A DNA stretch of 7,765 nucleotides. Source: Pyrinomonadaceae bacterium (lineage in GTDB: Bacteria > Acidobacteriota > Blastocatellia > Pyrinomonadales > Pyrinomonadaceae). The translations under genes were made by a program, and so were the position numbers. Below the pieces are notes generated by a model. It did no database searches. It saw nothing but the letters and a program-made list of their open reading frames with translations, and was not told the origin of the DNA. The stretch is from positions 1 to 7,765 of the forward strand of contig JAGOWF010000125.1 of NCBI GenBank assembly GCA_018060305.1, read 5' to 3'. Below are positions 6,724-7,765 of this stretch, piece by piece; position 1 is the stretch's first letter, and each line of letters starts with the position of its first letter.

Positions 6724-6732
6724 CACCGTAAT

Positions 6733-6737
6733 TCCTC
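6733..6737 (-). promoter_or_regulatory. Ribosome binding site for the small membrane protein
   Basis: The minus strand reads GAGGA here, six bases before a GTG (6726) and nine before an ATG (6723). The consecutive GTG-ATG leaves the exact start open by one residue. The site makes translation of this very short gene credible. Confidence 0.55.
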
Positions 6738-6744
6738 AACTGGC

Positions 6745-7765
6745 CTACAGGCTTGCGAGAACGTCCTTTGCCTCCTTGACCTCACGCTGTGTGAGGACGT
6801 CGATGCTGCGGAGCGACGTCTCGACCTCGCGGCGAGCCGAGGTCTTGTCACCGGCCTTTGCCAGTGCCATTCCCAAACGCACGCGATAGCCGGGATTTGG
6901 TGCCGAGCCCGACTTCCGGGCATTGGCCTCTTCGATAGCGACCGCCTTTCGCAACTGTTCGACCGCAGGCGATGTCAATCCCTTTTGCAGATACACCCAG
7001 CCGAGCGTGTCGTAATAGCCGGGCACCGACTGATTTTTGCTCACAACCATCGTCGCGAGCTGAAGAGCCTCATCAAGATTTCCCTGATTGTCGGCGATCA
7101 GCCATGCGAGATTATTTGCGGCAATAGCCGTCTCGGGTGCAAGCTCAAGGGCCTTTCGGTATGCCTTTTCGGCCTCGAGAGCGTTGCCGCGCGAATTTTC
7201 GAGAATGCCCAGCAGCGTATAGACCTGTGCCGTCGGCCGCTTTTCCAGAGCGCGATTGTATTGGGCAAGGGCCTCGTCCGTGCGGTTCTGTGACACCAAT
7301 AGGTTCGCGTAGGCTGAGTACGCCGGAAGATAACTCGGATCAAGCTCGATCGCGGTGGTCAGTTCTCTTTCGGCCATCGCCACATTCTTTTCTGCAGTAA
7401 AAACAGTCGAACTCAGATAACGCAGGGCCGCCATCATATCCGCACGGCCGGCATTGCGTGCGAGTAATTCCCCGATACGCTGGTGTGCACGGGCCGTCTG
7501 GCCGAGCTTGACCGATGTCGAGACGATGCCCGTAACGGCGTCAAAATTCAGTGCGTCGAGATTTAATGCCTTTTCATACAACTCACGGGCGCCGTCCTGA
7601 TCGCGTTCAGCGATGAATACCTTTGCAAGGTTTACGAGCGCGGTGCCCGATCTTGGCGACACGCGAACGACCTCCTGCAGGTCGCCTTTTGCCTCAGTCA
7701 GTTTGCCGAGGTCGAGATTTGCCAAGCCCCGCGACGAGATGCCGCGAATACGCAGGTCGGCGAGC
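6745..7765 (-). CDS. TPR-repeat protein, C-terminal 339 residues (5' end outside window), PrsT-like
   Basis: The frame is open to the right edge. A TTG at 7725 is an internal leucine codon, because TPR-like sequence (LADLRIRGISSRG) continues upstream of it. The visible part is nearly all tetratricopeptide helices, about eight repeats, for example GDLQEVVRVSPRSGTALVNL, then AERELTTAIELDPSYLPAYS, ALAQYNRALEKRP, EAEKAYRKALELAPETA and NLAWLIADNQGNLDEALQLA. The final repeats contain YYDTLGWVYLQKG and a C-terminal RREVETSLRSIDVL. Repeats of this kind form a superhelical scaffold for protein contacts. In exosortase polysaccharide loci a large TPR lipoprotein (PrsT, TIGR02917-like, about 900 residues) is a regular member, and this may be its counterpart. 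The signal or lipobox that would decide this lies outside the window, so the subfamily is inferred from context. It is the first visible gene of the operon and ends 21 bases before the small membrane protein. Confidence 0.87.
   Translation of the reverse strand, partial: LADLRIRGISSRGLANLDLGKLTEAKGDLQEVVRVSPRSGTALVNLAKVFIAERDQDGARELYEKALNLDALNFDAVTGIVSTSVKLGQTARAHQRIGELLARNAGRADMMAALRYLSSTVFTAEKNVAMAERELTTAIELDPSYLPAYSAYANLLVSQNRTDEALAQYNRALEKRPTAQVYTLLGILENSRGNALEAEKAYRKALELAPETAIAANNLAWLIADNQGNLDEALQLATMVVSKNQSVPGYYDTLGWVYLQKGLTSPAVEQLRKAVAIEEANARKSGSAPNPGYRVRLGMALAKAGDKTSARREVETSLRSIDVLTQREVKEAKDVLASL

Noticed and set aside
7723..7725. TTG as start codon of the TPR gene
   Set aside because: The frame is open and TPR-like up to the window edge, and no ribosome site precedes the TTG; the gene is truncated by the window, not starting here.

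Overview
The window is a compact, entirely minus-strand gene cluster for making and exporting a bacterial exopolysaccharide. It reads from the right edge to the left. Seven genes follow one another with gaps of 9 to 51 bases, apart from one gap of about 100 bases filled by a heptamer repeat array. An eighth gene runs off the left edge. Both end genes (a TPR protein at the right, a YCF48-like beta-propeller at the left) are cut by the window. No promoter or terminator is evident, so the transcript probably starts beyond the right edge.

Layout in transcription order: (1) C-terminal part of a tetratricopeptide repeat protein, 7765-6745; (2) a roughly 62-residue single-span membrane protein whose core resembles a PEP-CTERM sorting signal, 6723-6535; (3) a Wzz/GNVR polysaccharide chain-length determinant without a kinase domain, 6525-4867; (4) an array of 7-bp tandem units, 4863-4794; (5) an ExeA-like AAA ATPase of the exosortase-locus type with an Asn-Gly-rich tail, 4767-3640; (6) a CpsD/CapB-type bacterial tyrosine kinase with a C-terminal tyrosine cluster, 3618-2602; (7) a polyprenyl-phosphate sugar-1-phosphate transferase of the PEP-CTERM-associated type, 2587-1196; (8) a short Wza-like periplasmic export protein, 1144-329; (9) the start of a secreted YCF48/BNR-type protein, 296-1.

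Inferred working model: the sugar transferase loads the first sugar onto undecaprenyl phosphate. The chain-length protein and the separate tyrosine kinase act together as a split Wzc co-polymerase that controls polymer length. The Wza-like protein forms the export conduit. The ATPase and TPR protein are the accessory parts typical of exosortase (XrtA/EpsH) polysaccharide loci. No exosortase, flippase or polymerase is visible, so the link to a protein-sorting system rests on family resemblance of the sugar transferase, ATPase, chain-length protein and small membrane protein.

The organism is a Gram-negative-type (diderm) bacterium with moderately high G+C. Gene content and style would fit Acidobacteriota (Blastocatellia-like) or a related environmental phylum, but this is a low-confidence impression. 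There is no sign of mobile elements, RNA genes or CRISPR. The window looks like an orderly chromosomal operon, and its most unusual parts are the heptamer array, the small PEP-CTERM-like protein and the asparagine-glycine tail of the ATPase.
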